Assembly: GCA_019055375.1 (NCBI GenBank)
Contig: JAHQIW010004619.1
Span: 248,001 to 312,000, forward strand
Source of the DNA: Parelaphostrongylus tenuis
Taxonomy: Eukaryota; Nematoda; Chromadorea; Rhabditida; Metastrongylidae
Length of the DNA stretch: 64,000 bases
Direction: 5' to 3'
Shown here: piece after piece, positions 22,279 through 31,453 of the stretch
Layout of the letters: every line of letters begins with the position of its first letter
Numbering within the stretch: the first letter of the stretch is position 1
Notes under the pieces: generated by a model
Told to the model about the DNA's origin: nothing
The model's input: the letters and a program-made list of their open reading frames with translations, nothing else
The model's database searches: none
Program-made: the position numbers and the translations under genes

Positions 22279-22622
22279 ATGGACGCTACAACTTCTAGTG
22301 AGAAGTGTTGTCCAGAAAAAGAGGCCAATTTTCATCGTGTCGTTAACGGGAAAGAACTGTACATGTATATAAATTTACAGGGAGCGGGAAAAGTTCTGTC
22401 AGTTACAACTGTAACATTAGACTACGAATTCTGTAACAAATTCTCGATGTTGTCTCCTTTGTCATCTATAGTTAACGAAGTCGCTTGCGAAAAATTCGAT
22501 TACTCACACACATTTTCACCGTAAGTTCTTCTCAAGCCAGTGGCAAAGCCGTTTCAAGCGCATCTATTGTATTGTAGCGACTAATCGAGACTCTTTCCTA
22601 CAGTACGGACTACACGGAATAA
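22279..22622 (+). CDS. unrecognised small two-exon gene, 86 aa
   Basis: Model: exon 22279-22520, then 22604-22622. The first exon opens with ATG and stays open for 80 codons (motifs MDATTSSEKCCPEKEANFHR, VVNGKELYMYINLQGAGK). It ends at a strong donor (CACC|GTAAGTTCTT) in phase 2. The second exon follows a good acceptor (TTTCCTACAG), matches phase 2 and ends five codons later with TAA (TDYTE). The intron is 83 bp. No signal peptide or domain was recognised. It lies just upstream of a Tc1-like relic on the other strand. Upstream exons cannot be excluded. The agreement of ORF, splice sites and phase supports a real gene, but chance is possible at this length. Confidence 0.5.
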
Positions 22623-22654
22623 TCCACTAAGTTAAGATGCGGCGCTTTTGGCGA

Positions 22655-23200
22655 TCAAATGTCTTTGCCCAGAATTCTGAAGCAACTCTTGACAGATGGA
22701 AATGAGCGGTCGAATGCGCAGGAGTCCACTACGCTGAAGCGTAGGTCCATCGACGCTGATGTATTAAGTAGTCTAAGGCTCCAGTACACCTCGTAAAAAT
22801 TGCTGCTAATAGCTGACAGTCTGCTGTCCTTCTTGAGTAGTGGACCCAGATTCTGGCGATTGTGGAGTGGTTGACCGTGAATCTCATCCGTGAAGAGGAC
22901 CTTCAACAAACGAGCACCGACTATCAGATGAATCATTTGGCGAGCCTTTGAAAGCCGTTATTTCCATATCTTAGCTGCGCAGTCTTAGCTTATCATTGAG
23001 AATGTTCTAGACTCTCCACTCGCCGAGCCCGAGCTTCTTTGTCATTGTGCGCATCAAACGCTCCAGATGTCAGTGAATTTGCAGCAGGTCTTAAGGATGT
23101 TTTCTGGAGTGAACGAAGTTGTTGGGTGACCTTCTCGAGGATGTTCCTCAACCTATTCGTTCTCTTTGAGCCGCTCTATTGCTCTGAAGACTCATGCTGG
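22655..23200 (-). mobile_element. Tc1/mariner-superfamily relic (Tc1-like)
   Basis: The minus-strand ORF at 22655-22936 contains RLLKVLFTDEIHGQPLHNRQ. The LFTDE box followed by an HNRQN segment is typical of Tc1-like transposases around the first catalytic Asp. A further minus-strand segment near 23050-23190 (RLRNILEKVTQQLRSLQKTS) may be the N-terminal DNA-binding region. No intact frame remains. Confidence 0.5.
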
Positions 23201-23515
23201 TTAAAATCACTGGATTTTAGCATCGTTGGTCGTTTTCATTCCCGTGTTGTGCAAGTCAACTACTTCGGTACGTATATTATTACGATACATAACTTTGGCA
23301 TAACTGATATAGACAAATAAGTAAAACATATTGTATCTGGTAGATTGAAGAAAAATTCTCTTAACACCAGCGCAAAATTCAAACTTTATATTCGTTTTAC
23401 ACATTATCGGTTATTGTAAATTCCTGACAATATCTCAGGATTATCTCCATAGGATACTCTCACAGCAATACTTGTTGTAATATATCAAATTTCAAATTAC
23501 TCTTCGTATATTATT

Positions 23516-24275
23516 GTGTCGATGAACAAAGCTGAGCTTCGAGTTTTGATACGCTATTGCTGGAGGCAGCCAGTTTCGGGAAGTGATGCTGTGACGAAGA
23601 TCTGTGGCGCTAAAGATGAAGGAACTGTGAGCCATGTGACTGTTGCAAAGTGGTATAAGCTATTTGAAAGTGGCAATATTGTTTACGAAAAGCAACCCCG
23701 TTTCCGGCCGGCCATTGAAATCGAGCGATGAAGATCTGCAGGCAGCTTGAAATGAGCATTCCGTCATCAAGCACTGGTGAACTGGCAACAGAACTGAGCG
23801 TCAATCGAAGAAGATCTGAGATCATTTCGAATAAGTCACTTCGTCCACAAGACGCCTGACCAAGATCCACACAAATTGACTGACACTCAAGTTAATTGTT
23901 GTGTTGAAATTCATCGTCACTGATTGCAGAAGTCGTTGAAACGATTGATTGTGATAGCGTATCGTGACGTCGGATGAGAATTGGGCCTAACTGTTCAATC
24001 ACCATCGCAACAAACGCTGGGCTCCAAAAGGTCGAGCTCCCCCACCAGTTGCACGTCAAAATTCGTTTGGAGAAAAGGTTGCCGTTCCGCGTTGTGGCAT
24101 AGTGATGCTTTCTTACAATTCGAATTCGTCCCGACTGGTTTGCCCCATCATTGCCAAACTACATTGCGAGCAATTAGATCGAGCCTAAGATCCATCAAAG
24201 GGAAAGTATCCGACATCGAATCATAGAAAGAGCGCGCTGTTTCAGCAAGACAATGCCAACCCTGAAATGAAATAT
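23516..24275 (+). mobile_element. mariner-family relic 4, with N-terminal HTH
   Basis: The plus-strand ORF from ATG 23522 reads MNKAELRVLIRYCWRQPVSG, GTVSHVTVAKWYKLFESGN, the mariner N-terminal HTH pattern (RxxIRYxF...TVSxxTVxxWFxxF..G). Later segments in other frames: SIPSSSTGELATELSVNRR, PHQLHVKIRLEKRLPF and a DNANPE box near 24250 (cf. DNARPH). Deletions and frameshifts leave it inactive. It is the only mariner copy here with a recognisable N-terminal domain. Confidence 0.75.
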
Positions 24276-24299
24276 GCATGTGTAAAACACAAATATTTT

Positions 24300-24515
24300 T
24301 GTTTCAACAGCGTTACAAAAAGCCTTCTCAGAGAAAGACTAGATTATGCTGTAGCCAGAGATTCGACTTTCGAATGGTTACTAACGCTTTCAAGAAAATT
24401 CTTATACAGCGAATGAAATTGTTCCTTCTTCCCGTGCTGTTCAACTGAAAAGTGGCATAAATAAGTAAATAAACAAATAAATAAATAAATAAATATATAT
24501 ATATATATATATATG
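24300..24515. repeat. solo TIR-element module and adjacent AAAT/AT microsatellite
   Basis: 24325-24430 carries AGATTCGACTTTCGAATGGT, TACTAACGCTTTCAAGAAAA and a TACAGCGAATGAAATTGTTC end, the terminal module of the TIR family. 24458-24512 is a run of AAAT units followed by (AT)n. Confidence 0.65.
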
Positions 24516-24797
24516 AATTCATGTATTTCATCCCTCCACCTACCCAACTCGTCTACTACCCTAAGGTCATTTCTTAGTTCGCAGCTATCGCTAATGAAAT
24601 CTACCATTTGAAATCAGCCACTTCTTTAGGTTATAAAGTCTGTGTATCTCACATCTCTGTCATTTATAGGCACATTATTAGTGTTCCCAATATTAGTTTG
24701 TTAATTCACATTTTGGGACGCCTTTCATCATCATTATTGTTGATTTTTTTCAATTCTTCTCAGTTAAAGCTTTTTCTTAGAGCAATTTTTTTTCTGA

Positions 24798-24877
24798 TGG
24801 CACAGCTGTGTTCAACAAGAAGCAAAAATTCGAAAAGAAGTTCCGTGAGTGGCCAGGACAACAACGATCGTCGGTGA
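24798..24877 (+). CDS. possible first exon of an unrecognised gene
   Basis: ATG at 24798 lies 17 bp after a nematode-like acceptor (TTTTTCTTAG), a plausible trans-splice site. The 26 codons are basic and polar (MAQLCSTRSKNSKRSSVSGQ, DNNDR). Two donors fit: GTGAGT at about 24846 (phase 0) and GTGAGC at about 24876 (phase 2). A later open stretch after a TTCATGTAG acceptor (about 25094-25170; PPFDGTNLSDLDVMLGFSKK) could be another exon, but its phase does not match the best donors. Alternatively the reading simply ends at TGA after NNDRR. Confidence 0.3.
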
Positions 24878-25422
24878 GCTGTTTTATAGTGGTGCATGGA
24901 ACTTGCGATTGTTTTTATTGACAATCTATCACTATAACGAAATTTCAAACCGTAAAGTGAAATTTCAATAGCTTGAAACTCAAAAATTTGAGTGCGTATT
25001 TTATCACTTAAGAAGTTTGATATTTTGCCTTAATAAAAAAAATTCTGTTGCACATTTGAGTATAACTTGCTGCGCACAACTTTTCATGTAGGCTTTTCAC
25101 CACCATTCGATGGCACAAATCTCAGTGATTTAGATGTTATGCTTGGTTTTTCAAAAAAAACTTTTTAGTGCGTTATAATAGCTAGAAGAATATCAGTTTC
25201 ACACCCGCTGCCGTACCGATCGCGCAGCATAATTCACAAGTGCCGTGCGATGCGCGCCGAGTGCGAAGCCTAGTATTTTCTTTAGCTATACAATATACAA
25301 AGTGTTTCTGACAAAGCCAGGCAACTTATCGAAATTGCTAAGATTTGTGTTGTGGAATGGTTATTGGAAGCCTGAATGAAAAGCTGTATAAAGCGAAAAA
25401 TACTAAAATGTGCAACACAATT

Positions 25423-25655
25423 TCATTCATACCGCCACAGTGCGCTAAGAAATTCGTTTTCAAGAGCCAAAATCCTCGATATTTCCGCTGCGGCTTCCAT
25501 TGAAAGTTGATGGCTTGGTGCTAATGTTGCGAAACTCATCCACATACCGGCGCAAGATATGTGCGTCGCATGTGAATGCAATCTTACTTTCGGTGTTGCA
25601 GCGCAATAAAAAACATCTTCAAAAACCCAAAAAGCTATTAAGTTTATCGAAATTT
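25423..25655 (-). CDS. unrecognised open segment, possible terminal exon
   Basis: A minus-strand open frame without an obvious ATG ends with TGA at 25423. Its content looks protein-like (MWMSFATLAPSHQLSMEAAA, EISRILALENEFLSALWRYE). No acceptor was fixed with confidence. No family was recognised. It may belong to an unassigned gene or an old mobile element. Confidence 0.3.
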
Positions 25656-26049
25656 ATGATATCACACACTGAACTCTCCAACTAAAGCTTTGCTCAGCAA
25701 AAAATGCCCAACTATGATGTGAAATATTTTCACTGCTATATCGTAATATACAGGTCATTCAAAAAATAAATTAAACCGTTCAGGTTTACGAGATTCAGGT
25801 CATCGAATGAATATCAAAATGTTCAAAAAAAAAGCGAAAAATGCGCCTTTTTGAATATGGGTGAGGAGCGGGAAAAAGTACCATTTTGTCAAAAAAGATA
25901 TTACTCAGCAAATTTTTATGTAACGCAGGTAGCCGTTGACCGCTGTTGATATTTAAGGTGAATTGCTGTTGCAATGCTATTTTTATATAATTTTAATCGC
26001 TAAGGAAATATTCTAGACAAGAGTTCAACAACGTAAGCGTGAGATTTGA

Positions 26050-26502
26050 ATAATTTGGGTCAAGATTATGCAATTTCTCCGAACAAGTACTCCGGAAATT
26101 GATGATTACGGGCTCTATCAAGGAATACTCTAGCTGCTTACTCAAGGTTGCGCCACTTAAGCTTTCCAAAATGTTATACACTAAAGACAATATGCTTTTG
26201 AATTGCACTTTTACATATCGTCAAAAAATACGAAGTAAGAAATGGAGATGCGTTGTTTCTTCGATTACATGGCCCTTCATATTGTAAAGAGGGAATTTCT
26301 AAGACACATGGACAATTTTTTTTACCAAAAGAGACTCTCAAAGAAGGCCTTTAGCAACATATCATTCTTCCTGACTATAAATTATCTCCAGCGGGCAAAC
26401 TTTGCTACAGAATTACCAATTCACCCACTGCAAAGTTCAAGCGACGAGCCACTTATTCAGAGTGTGAAACGTAATATTAATTCACTTATCAAGGCGGACT
26501 AA
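26050..26502 (+). pseudogene. two overlapping ORFs, possible frameshifted FLYWCH-like gene
   Basis: The first frame (about 26050-26287) reads LRKLMITGSIKEYSSCLLKV and NMLLNCTFTYRQKIRSKKWR followed by C. The pattern (L..xxFxYxxxxxxKxxWxC) loosely recalls the first half of a FLYWCH zinc-finger. A second frame from ATG 26242 stays open for 86 codons to TAA at 26502 (MEMRCFFDYMALHIVKREFL; SSDEPLIQSVKRNINSLIKA). The frames differ by one base, and no intron with matching phase joins them. A frameshifted gene, a two-exon gene with a missed junction, or a relic of a MULE-like element are all possible. Confidence 0.3.
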
Positions 26503-26509
26503 AGAAATT

Positions 26510-27430
26510 AGTTAAAGAAACAAATCAATCTTAGAATTTACACCTTCTGAGCTATCGAGTGATTATCAAACTCTGCTGTAAGGCCACACATAAGCGACAG
26601 CGAAACATGCGAGACACTCGGAGGGCTAAACATAATTCTGTTCATCGTTATTACAGCGCAGTAAACAGCTTCCATTAATAACTAATTCAAAATCCAAGTT
26701 TATATTAAGAATTCTTATTTTTTAAGCTATCTAATGACTTAAAACGTCAGCGAAAAAACTTTGTTCGCTCAGAAAGCTAAGCAAATACGAGTGTAATTTC
26801 CAGTATACACACCCAGGAAAAACATAATTTTCTCTTCGTTACTGCAGTTAATTAGAAAAGCGTTTTTATATTTCGATTATGAAACCGCAGTTTTTTCAGT
26901 TACCGAATGACTACCAGAAAACCAATGAAAAATCTAGGCTTGACGAGAAAGTGTTATTCTTGCGCCCCGCTTTAATAACATTTTCCCTTTAGCGCCATTT
27001 ATGCATGAATAACAAGCGAATTCGTTCTCAGCACAGCTCTATCTTCGAGCAAGTATAAGCAACTTGTATATCAAAATGTTCGCAAGGAAATGCGCAATTG
27101 AATAGAACCAAAATCATGCAACTTCAATCACTTCTTTTGAGAAATTCGCTATTATTGCTCCAGCGCCAAAATTTATGGAACGAGCTAGTTTCAATGAACT
27201 GAAGTCGCATGCAATATGCCGTAATATCATGCAAAAACTTCGTTTATTCCTATTCTTTTCTATGTGGAGAAACTATGACTAATTCTTGGTACTATACAAA
27301 GTAGAAAGTGGAAGAATGTCAGACTTAAAGATATTTGTGTCATATCTTTTGCACCACTCAATTCAGTTTATTATCTTTCTTTATGAGCAGCTCGGAGTCT
27401 GCAATAATAGTAATCATTAGATACACTGGT
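26510..27430. other. no gene recognised
   Basis: About 900 bp of AT-rich sequence without splice-bounded open frames. A short phrase (CCAGCGCCAAAATTTATGGA) is loosely shared with 40920-40960, so part of it is probably an old dispersed repeat. Confidence 0.6.
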
Positions 27431-27439
27431 GATGCAGTG

Positions 27440-27860
27440 CAATAGTAGTACAATGATTAATGTTTCGGCAGTATTATCTCCTTCAGAATCTCCAAAAGTC
27501 AAACTGACATGCAGTCTCCTCTGCCAATCACTTTCGGAACTAGAGGAGATAGGCTTAGAGTTACGTTGATGGAAAGTAATTGATGTTTTGCGATGGATTT
27601 ATGTTATATATCATTTTGATTACATTCATAGCCTCATGTTTTGTTGCTAATGACGTAGTACTTGCTGTTTATCATATATATGTATATATAGACTATCGAG
27701 ATTTTGGTTAATGCGATAGTGATTGCGCTTTCAAAATGTCAGCTAGGTCTTCATTCATAGGGCACAGAGCAGTCTTCCGGGTTCGCCGTTATATTCGTCT
27801 CCGCACGTTTCACAAGAGATCAGGTAAACTGTATCTGAGCTCAGCAATCAAAGTCTTTAC
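27440..27860 (-). mobile_element. Penelope-like element fragment 1 (GIY-YIG remnant)
   Basis: The minus-strand reading near 27750-27840 gives VYLISCETCGDEYNGEPGRL followed by LCAL. This aligns with VYLVSCKACSDKYVGETGRP of the second fragment, i.e. the start of the GIY-YIG endonuclease of Penelope-like elements. A downstream phrase AATGTTTCGGCAGTATTATC (27460) matches the homologous place at 30560 in the second fragment, so both keep the same order. Confidence 0.6.
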
Positions 27861-28407
27861 CGGTGCGGTATATTGTGCCGTTTTTCGTAGTACATAAACG
27901 GAAATACAGGTGGTTACGAAGTAACTGACGTTTTGAAGTACTTTTCAATGCGTCAATCACTGCCACCGATTTTGAGAGGACTCCTTTTCTCAAAGACTGT
28001 TATATAGTGATACTTCCGTCGTCTGAAATAAAGGTTAGGATGAAGAGTTCGATTGAGTAGATTGCATGCCATTTTAACTCTTCGAAAAAGGCCAAATCGT
28101 CTCAAACGTTGTCCATTGTATTGTGATTATGATGTGTTACTGCTGTACCCAATAAAAGTTATAATTATCAACGTCGAATCTCGTCATATAAGAAATTGAT
28201 TTTTTCAACCGATGTTTAATCTGATAACTGTTTGGTTTTGAGATTACGCCTTATTTTGATTGATTAGATGCCAAGAGCAGAAATTGTGCAGTAGACGAGA
28301 GCTTTTTCTTGACACGTGACGGTTCTATAAGCACAAAACGTAGGAAGAAATATTGTGCAAAGAACATATAGCATCGAAGCTCAAGAGAAATCTAAAAAAG
28401 TCTCAAA

Positions 28408-28542
28408 ATGGTGGAAAATTCTACTTTAGCAGCCGAAAGCGCTCTGTTTGTGAATCGCGCTCTGTGCAAAGATTTCATTTTTCTTCCTCAACAGGATAAG
28501 AAAGATCAGTATCATGTTTATTATTCATCATCTCAATTGTAG
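28408..28542 (+). CDS. small unrecognised ORF (44 aa) or exon
   Basis: Opens with ATG 28408 and stops with TAG 28540-28542 (MVENSTLAAESALFVNRALC; DKKDQYHVYYSSSQL at the end). A second open frame follows at once after a TCTCAATTGTAG acceptor-like site (28543-28732; SMDCVSYRSPCKLSVPCARV, AKGEWFQIDRVFDTISFVNS), so two exons, or a frame break in one, are possible. No family was recognised. It lies upstream of, and on the same strand as, the 31.4-34.7 kb gene and might be part of its 5' region. Confidence 0.3.
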   Translation: MVENSTLAAESALFVNRALCKDFIFLPQQDKKDQYHVYYSSSQL

Positions 28543-28989
28543 ATCCATGGACTGCGTCTCGTATCGGAGTCCTTGCAAACTGTCTGTGCCCTGTGCGCGT
28601 GTGGTAGCCAAAGGAGAATGGTTCCAGATTGATCGTGTCTTTGACACCATTTCTTTTGTTAACAGCGACAGAATAATTCAGTCACTGGTTTGTGGTGTTC
28701 CATTCTTTGCATACTTACATCCTAATTTGTAATTCGGCTTGGAAGTTGATCAACTGCATGTATGTGGCCGTCGGTTAGCGCTGTGGCACTTATGTAGTTC
28801 ATTACGAACACGGTGCTAGCTTGATATTGCCCCGCACTCACCAATCTTCTCATACCTTCAAGTTTAGGAAATTGCTACCAGACCTTTCTGAAATCAGTTT
28901 ACTCTTTGAGTGTGTTTTGAATGTGAACGCTGCCCTGCACTTTCAGAACACGAAAGAGAATCGTCTCGAATAATAGGTCTTGTCATAAG

Positions 28990-29200
28990 CTTTGGCACTG
29001 CGCAAAGAACACCAAATTTGTTATCCATAAATAATTAGAATTGCTTAACACTATCCAAAGTTTGCGCCATCAGACTGAACACGTTTCTGCCATCTCTCAG
29101 TCAACATATCGATATCGGGTTCATAGAACTCGGCATTCTTGTACTCAATGGAACTTGTCAGTCTACAATCCAAGTTGTCATTGAGTTCTTCACTGAACAT
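28990..29200 (-). mobile_element. mariner-family C-terminal fragment 5
   Basis: The minus-strand reading gives EYKNAEFYEPDIDMLTERWQ then KRVQSDGANF, the C-terminal signature of mariner transposases (EFYxxGIxxLxxRWxKCVxxxGxYF). Confidence 0.7.
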
Positions 29201-29284
29201 AGAGTGTAAGTCGTACGTCCTTCACAAACTCTTATTGTGGGGACTGGAGCACCCACAGAGATTAGCAAAAGACGAGAAAGGGTA

Positions 29285-29450
29285 ACTGCCCGACTGACGA
29301 GATCGCAAGATCGAAACACGTGTATCGGGCTCTATAAGTCAGCCCTCCTTTAACAGACCACTGACATGCATGGCTCAAAAATGATTGCAAGGCATATTGA
29401 ATTTTGAGCTGAGGTTTTAAGAAAACACTCGAAATGAAAGTTATGATTTT
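29285..29450. repeat. palindrome-family (FB2) fragment, variant
   Basis: Contains CTGCCCGACTGACGAGATCG, TTAACAGACCACTGACATGC and GAAAACACTCGAAATGAAAG. The same variant (TAAGTCAGCC..TTTAACAGACC) recurs at 46530-46660. It ends where TIR copy 2 begins. Confidence 0.6.
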
Positions 29451-29454
29451 TGGT

Positions 29455-30360
29455 TCATTTTGATTAGAAAGGAACAAATGAAAAACCGATCTCATTCGCT
29501 GGAACGGGAACTTTTTAGGGGAGTGCTAGTAACCATTCAAAGCAGAGGCTTAAGGCTACTGCTCCACGTCACCAGTTTCTAGAACACATTTTTATTACGA
29601 CTATCATCCAGATCAAAGGTTATGTTTCGCACTCGCCTTTTACCTTAATTTTCGTCACGCGTATATTTTGCTGGAAGCCGAAAAGCATTTTGATGAGTAG
29701 AAAAGTTTTCCTAGTATCTAAAGCCGGTCATTTTATATAGAGTCTCTTTTGAAGCGGAAGAAGAATTCCTAATTGAGCAATAAATTATCGATCGTACCTC
29801 TTAGCCTCCCCTTTGCCATGTCCCTTGCCACGTCTTCGCCTTCTCGAATGGCCTGTAAATAAGGCCACCAAAAATCCAAAACTGAAACTTATTTTCCCTG
29901 CTAAACCGTACTTAGAGAAAATAAGAACATCGTTAGAATCAGAAAACATTACTCTATCAGATGATTGCAACTAGTATAATGGAATAGCTTTGTAGGGTGA
30001 GGTTTAAAGGACAAGTCATAGACCAGAGCAGATTAAAAGATCGTAACAGCTTTTTAAAAAGCAAAACCTGTTTCGAGTTTTTTGAAGCTGGTTCATAGTT
30101 TGAGTACTAGCACTTTGAGGCAGGAGTTTGCGCAGTGAAATATAAGCGAGATAAGACAAAGAAACACGTGGTTTTATGAAGCATGAACTTACTTTGAGTG
30201 TTTCAATGTTATAAAGAGGTGTTTTGAAAAATCGGTACCTTGGAGCAGCAGCCACTAGCCTCACTTTTCGAATGGTTACTGACTTTCCTATGAAAAGTTC
30301 TTTTCCACCAAATAAGATCCACTTTTCATTTGTTCCCCTGTTATCAGAAAGAATTAATTT
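29455..30360 (-). mobile_element. TIR element, copy 2 (complete)
   Basis: Left terminus GATTAGAAAGGAACAAATGA, AAAACCGATCTCATTCGCTG (29460-29600) and right terminus at 30210-30356 (read in reverse: TTTCTGATAACAGGGGAACA, AATGAAAAGTGGATC) are inverted copies. The interior aligns along its whole length with copy 1 (1-690) and copy 3 (55555-56425). Confidence 0.75.
29785..29970 (-). CDS. small basic ORF inside TIR element copy 2
   Basis: A 61-codon ORF. The C-terminal half aligns with the 40-aa peptide of copy 1, beginning with a hydrophobic core (SFSFGFLVALFTG) and continuing into a strongly basic tail (HSRRRRRGKGHGKGEAKRYD) before the stop. The start codon used in copy 1 is ATA here, so translation would have to begin further upstream (ATG at 29970) and the hydrophobic core would be internal. 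Probably a decayed or divergent copy. Confidence 0.3.
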   Translation of the reverse strand: MQSSDRVMFSDSNDVLIFSKYGLAGKISFSFGFLVALFTGHSRRRRRGKGHGKGEAKRYDR

Positions 30361-30549
30361 TTTGAGCTCTATAAATGGTCCACAGCAGACCACACGAATC
30401 GCTCAAAATTTAATTATCCGTTAGAGATTGCTTTTCTCAGTTTTTGATTCGAGGCTAAAAACCAGCAAAAATCGCTGAAAATGTGTTTGTAACTTTCTAA
30501 TAACTGATTTTCTTCTTTAAGCATAACACGAGGTGTTACAATAAACTTC

Positions 30550-31160
30550 ATTCGCAGCTGACGTTTCGGCAGTTCGCCTTCTTCAGAGCCTGGAAAGGTC
30601 AAATTGTCCGCAGTCCAATTAGTCAAACACCTCCATTACTCCTTTAGAAAAAATCACCAGACCTGGATCTCAATCGCATCAAGCAAAAATCAACACTCAA
30701 CATACTCACCGCTTTTTATATGTGTTCCACTGGATGATCCAAGTGGAGATCACCGTCAAGAGAGACACATAGGCTCGTAATGCACCCTACCCATCAAAAC
30801 AACAGTCTTATATACTGACTCCAATCACGAGTGATATCAAGGCATTCCTCCCTGCGATTTATGGTTGGATTGGTCGCATTAATCCAAAACGCTTCCAAGA
30901 TCTTTCGCGCTGATGTTTATGCTCCTGCGCAAGGATGGTGTTCAAAATCAACTCCGTCGTGCTTCTGTGCTCTATGCATCCCTAGCGGGGTGTTCCGTCT
31001 ATCAAGACGTTTGCCAGCTAGGTGTTCTTCTATGCGAGCATAGAGCGGTCTACCCGTTTCGCCAACATATTTATCACTACACGCTTTGCACGAGACTAGG
31101 TAGACTGTACCTACGCTCATGCAATTTTCTTTGTCTACTTTTTTCATAACAGAACTTTTT
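30550..31160 (-). mobile_element. Penelope-like element fragment 2 with GIY-YIG endonuclease
   Basis: The minus-strand ORF 30917-31147 reads VGTVYLVSCKACSDKYVGET, GRPLYARIEEHLAGKRLDRR, NTPLGMHRAQKHDG, and continues after one stop with SARKILEAFWINATNPTINR. This is the GIY-YIG endonuclease that ends Penelope-like retroelement ORFs (YLV.C..C...YVGETGR, R..EH, ..E). The 3' flank contains CTGACGTTTCGGCAGTTCGC at 30560. The RT domain is absent. It lies just upstream of the first exon found of the 31.4-34.7 kb gene and may be intronic. Confidence 0.8.
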
Positions 31161-31453
31161 TAAGAGTTTCCACTATAAGATCTATTCTTCATGAATAATC
31201 GTAGATTTTTGATGATGCCACTACCATTGCTATTGTGGGGATGTAATGTCCGCAGAGAACTGGGTGTTTGAGTACTAATTTGTTATAGTTTTCGGGGTTG
31301 AGACATCCAAAGCAGTTTTGGTTGCCAATGATGAGAATGAGTTCAAAGACTAAGTAACTCTTCTGACTGCATTTGGCGATCTAATGAATTGATACTTGTT
31401 CTCAAAATTGCAAAAATCGAAGTTCCTGCACGAATGAGAGACAGCTTTTGTAG

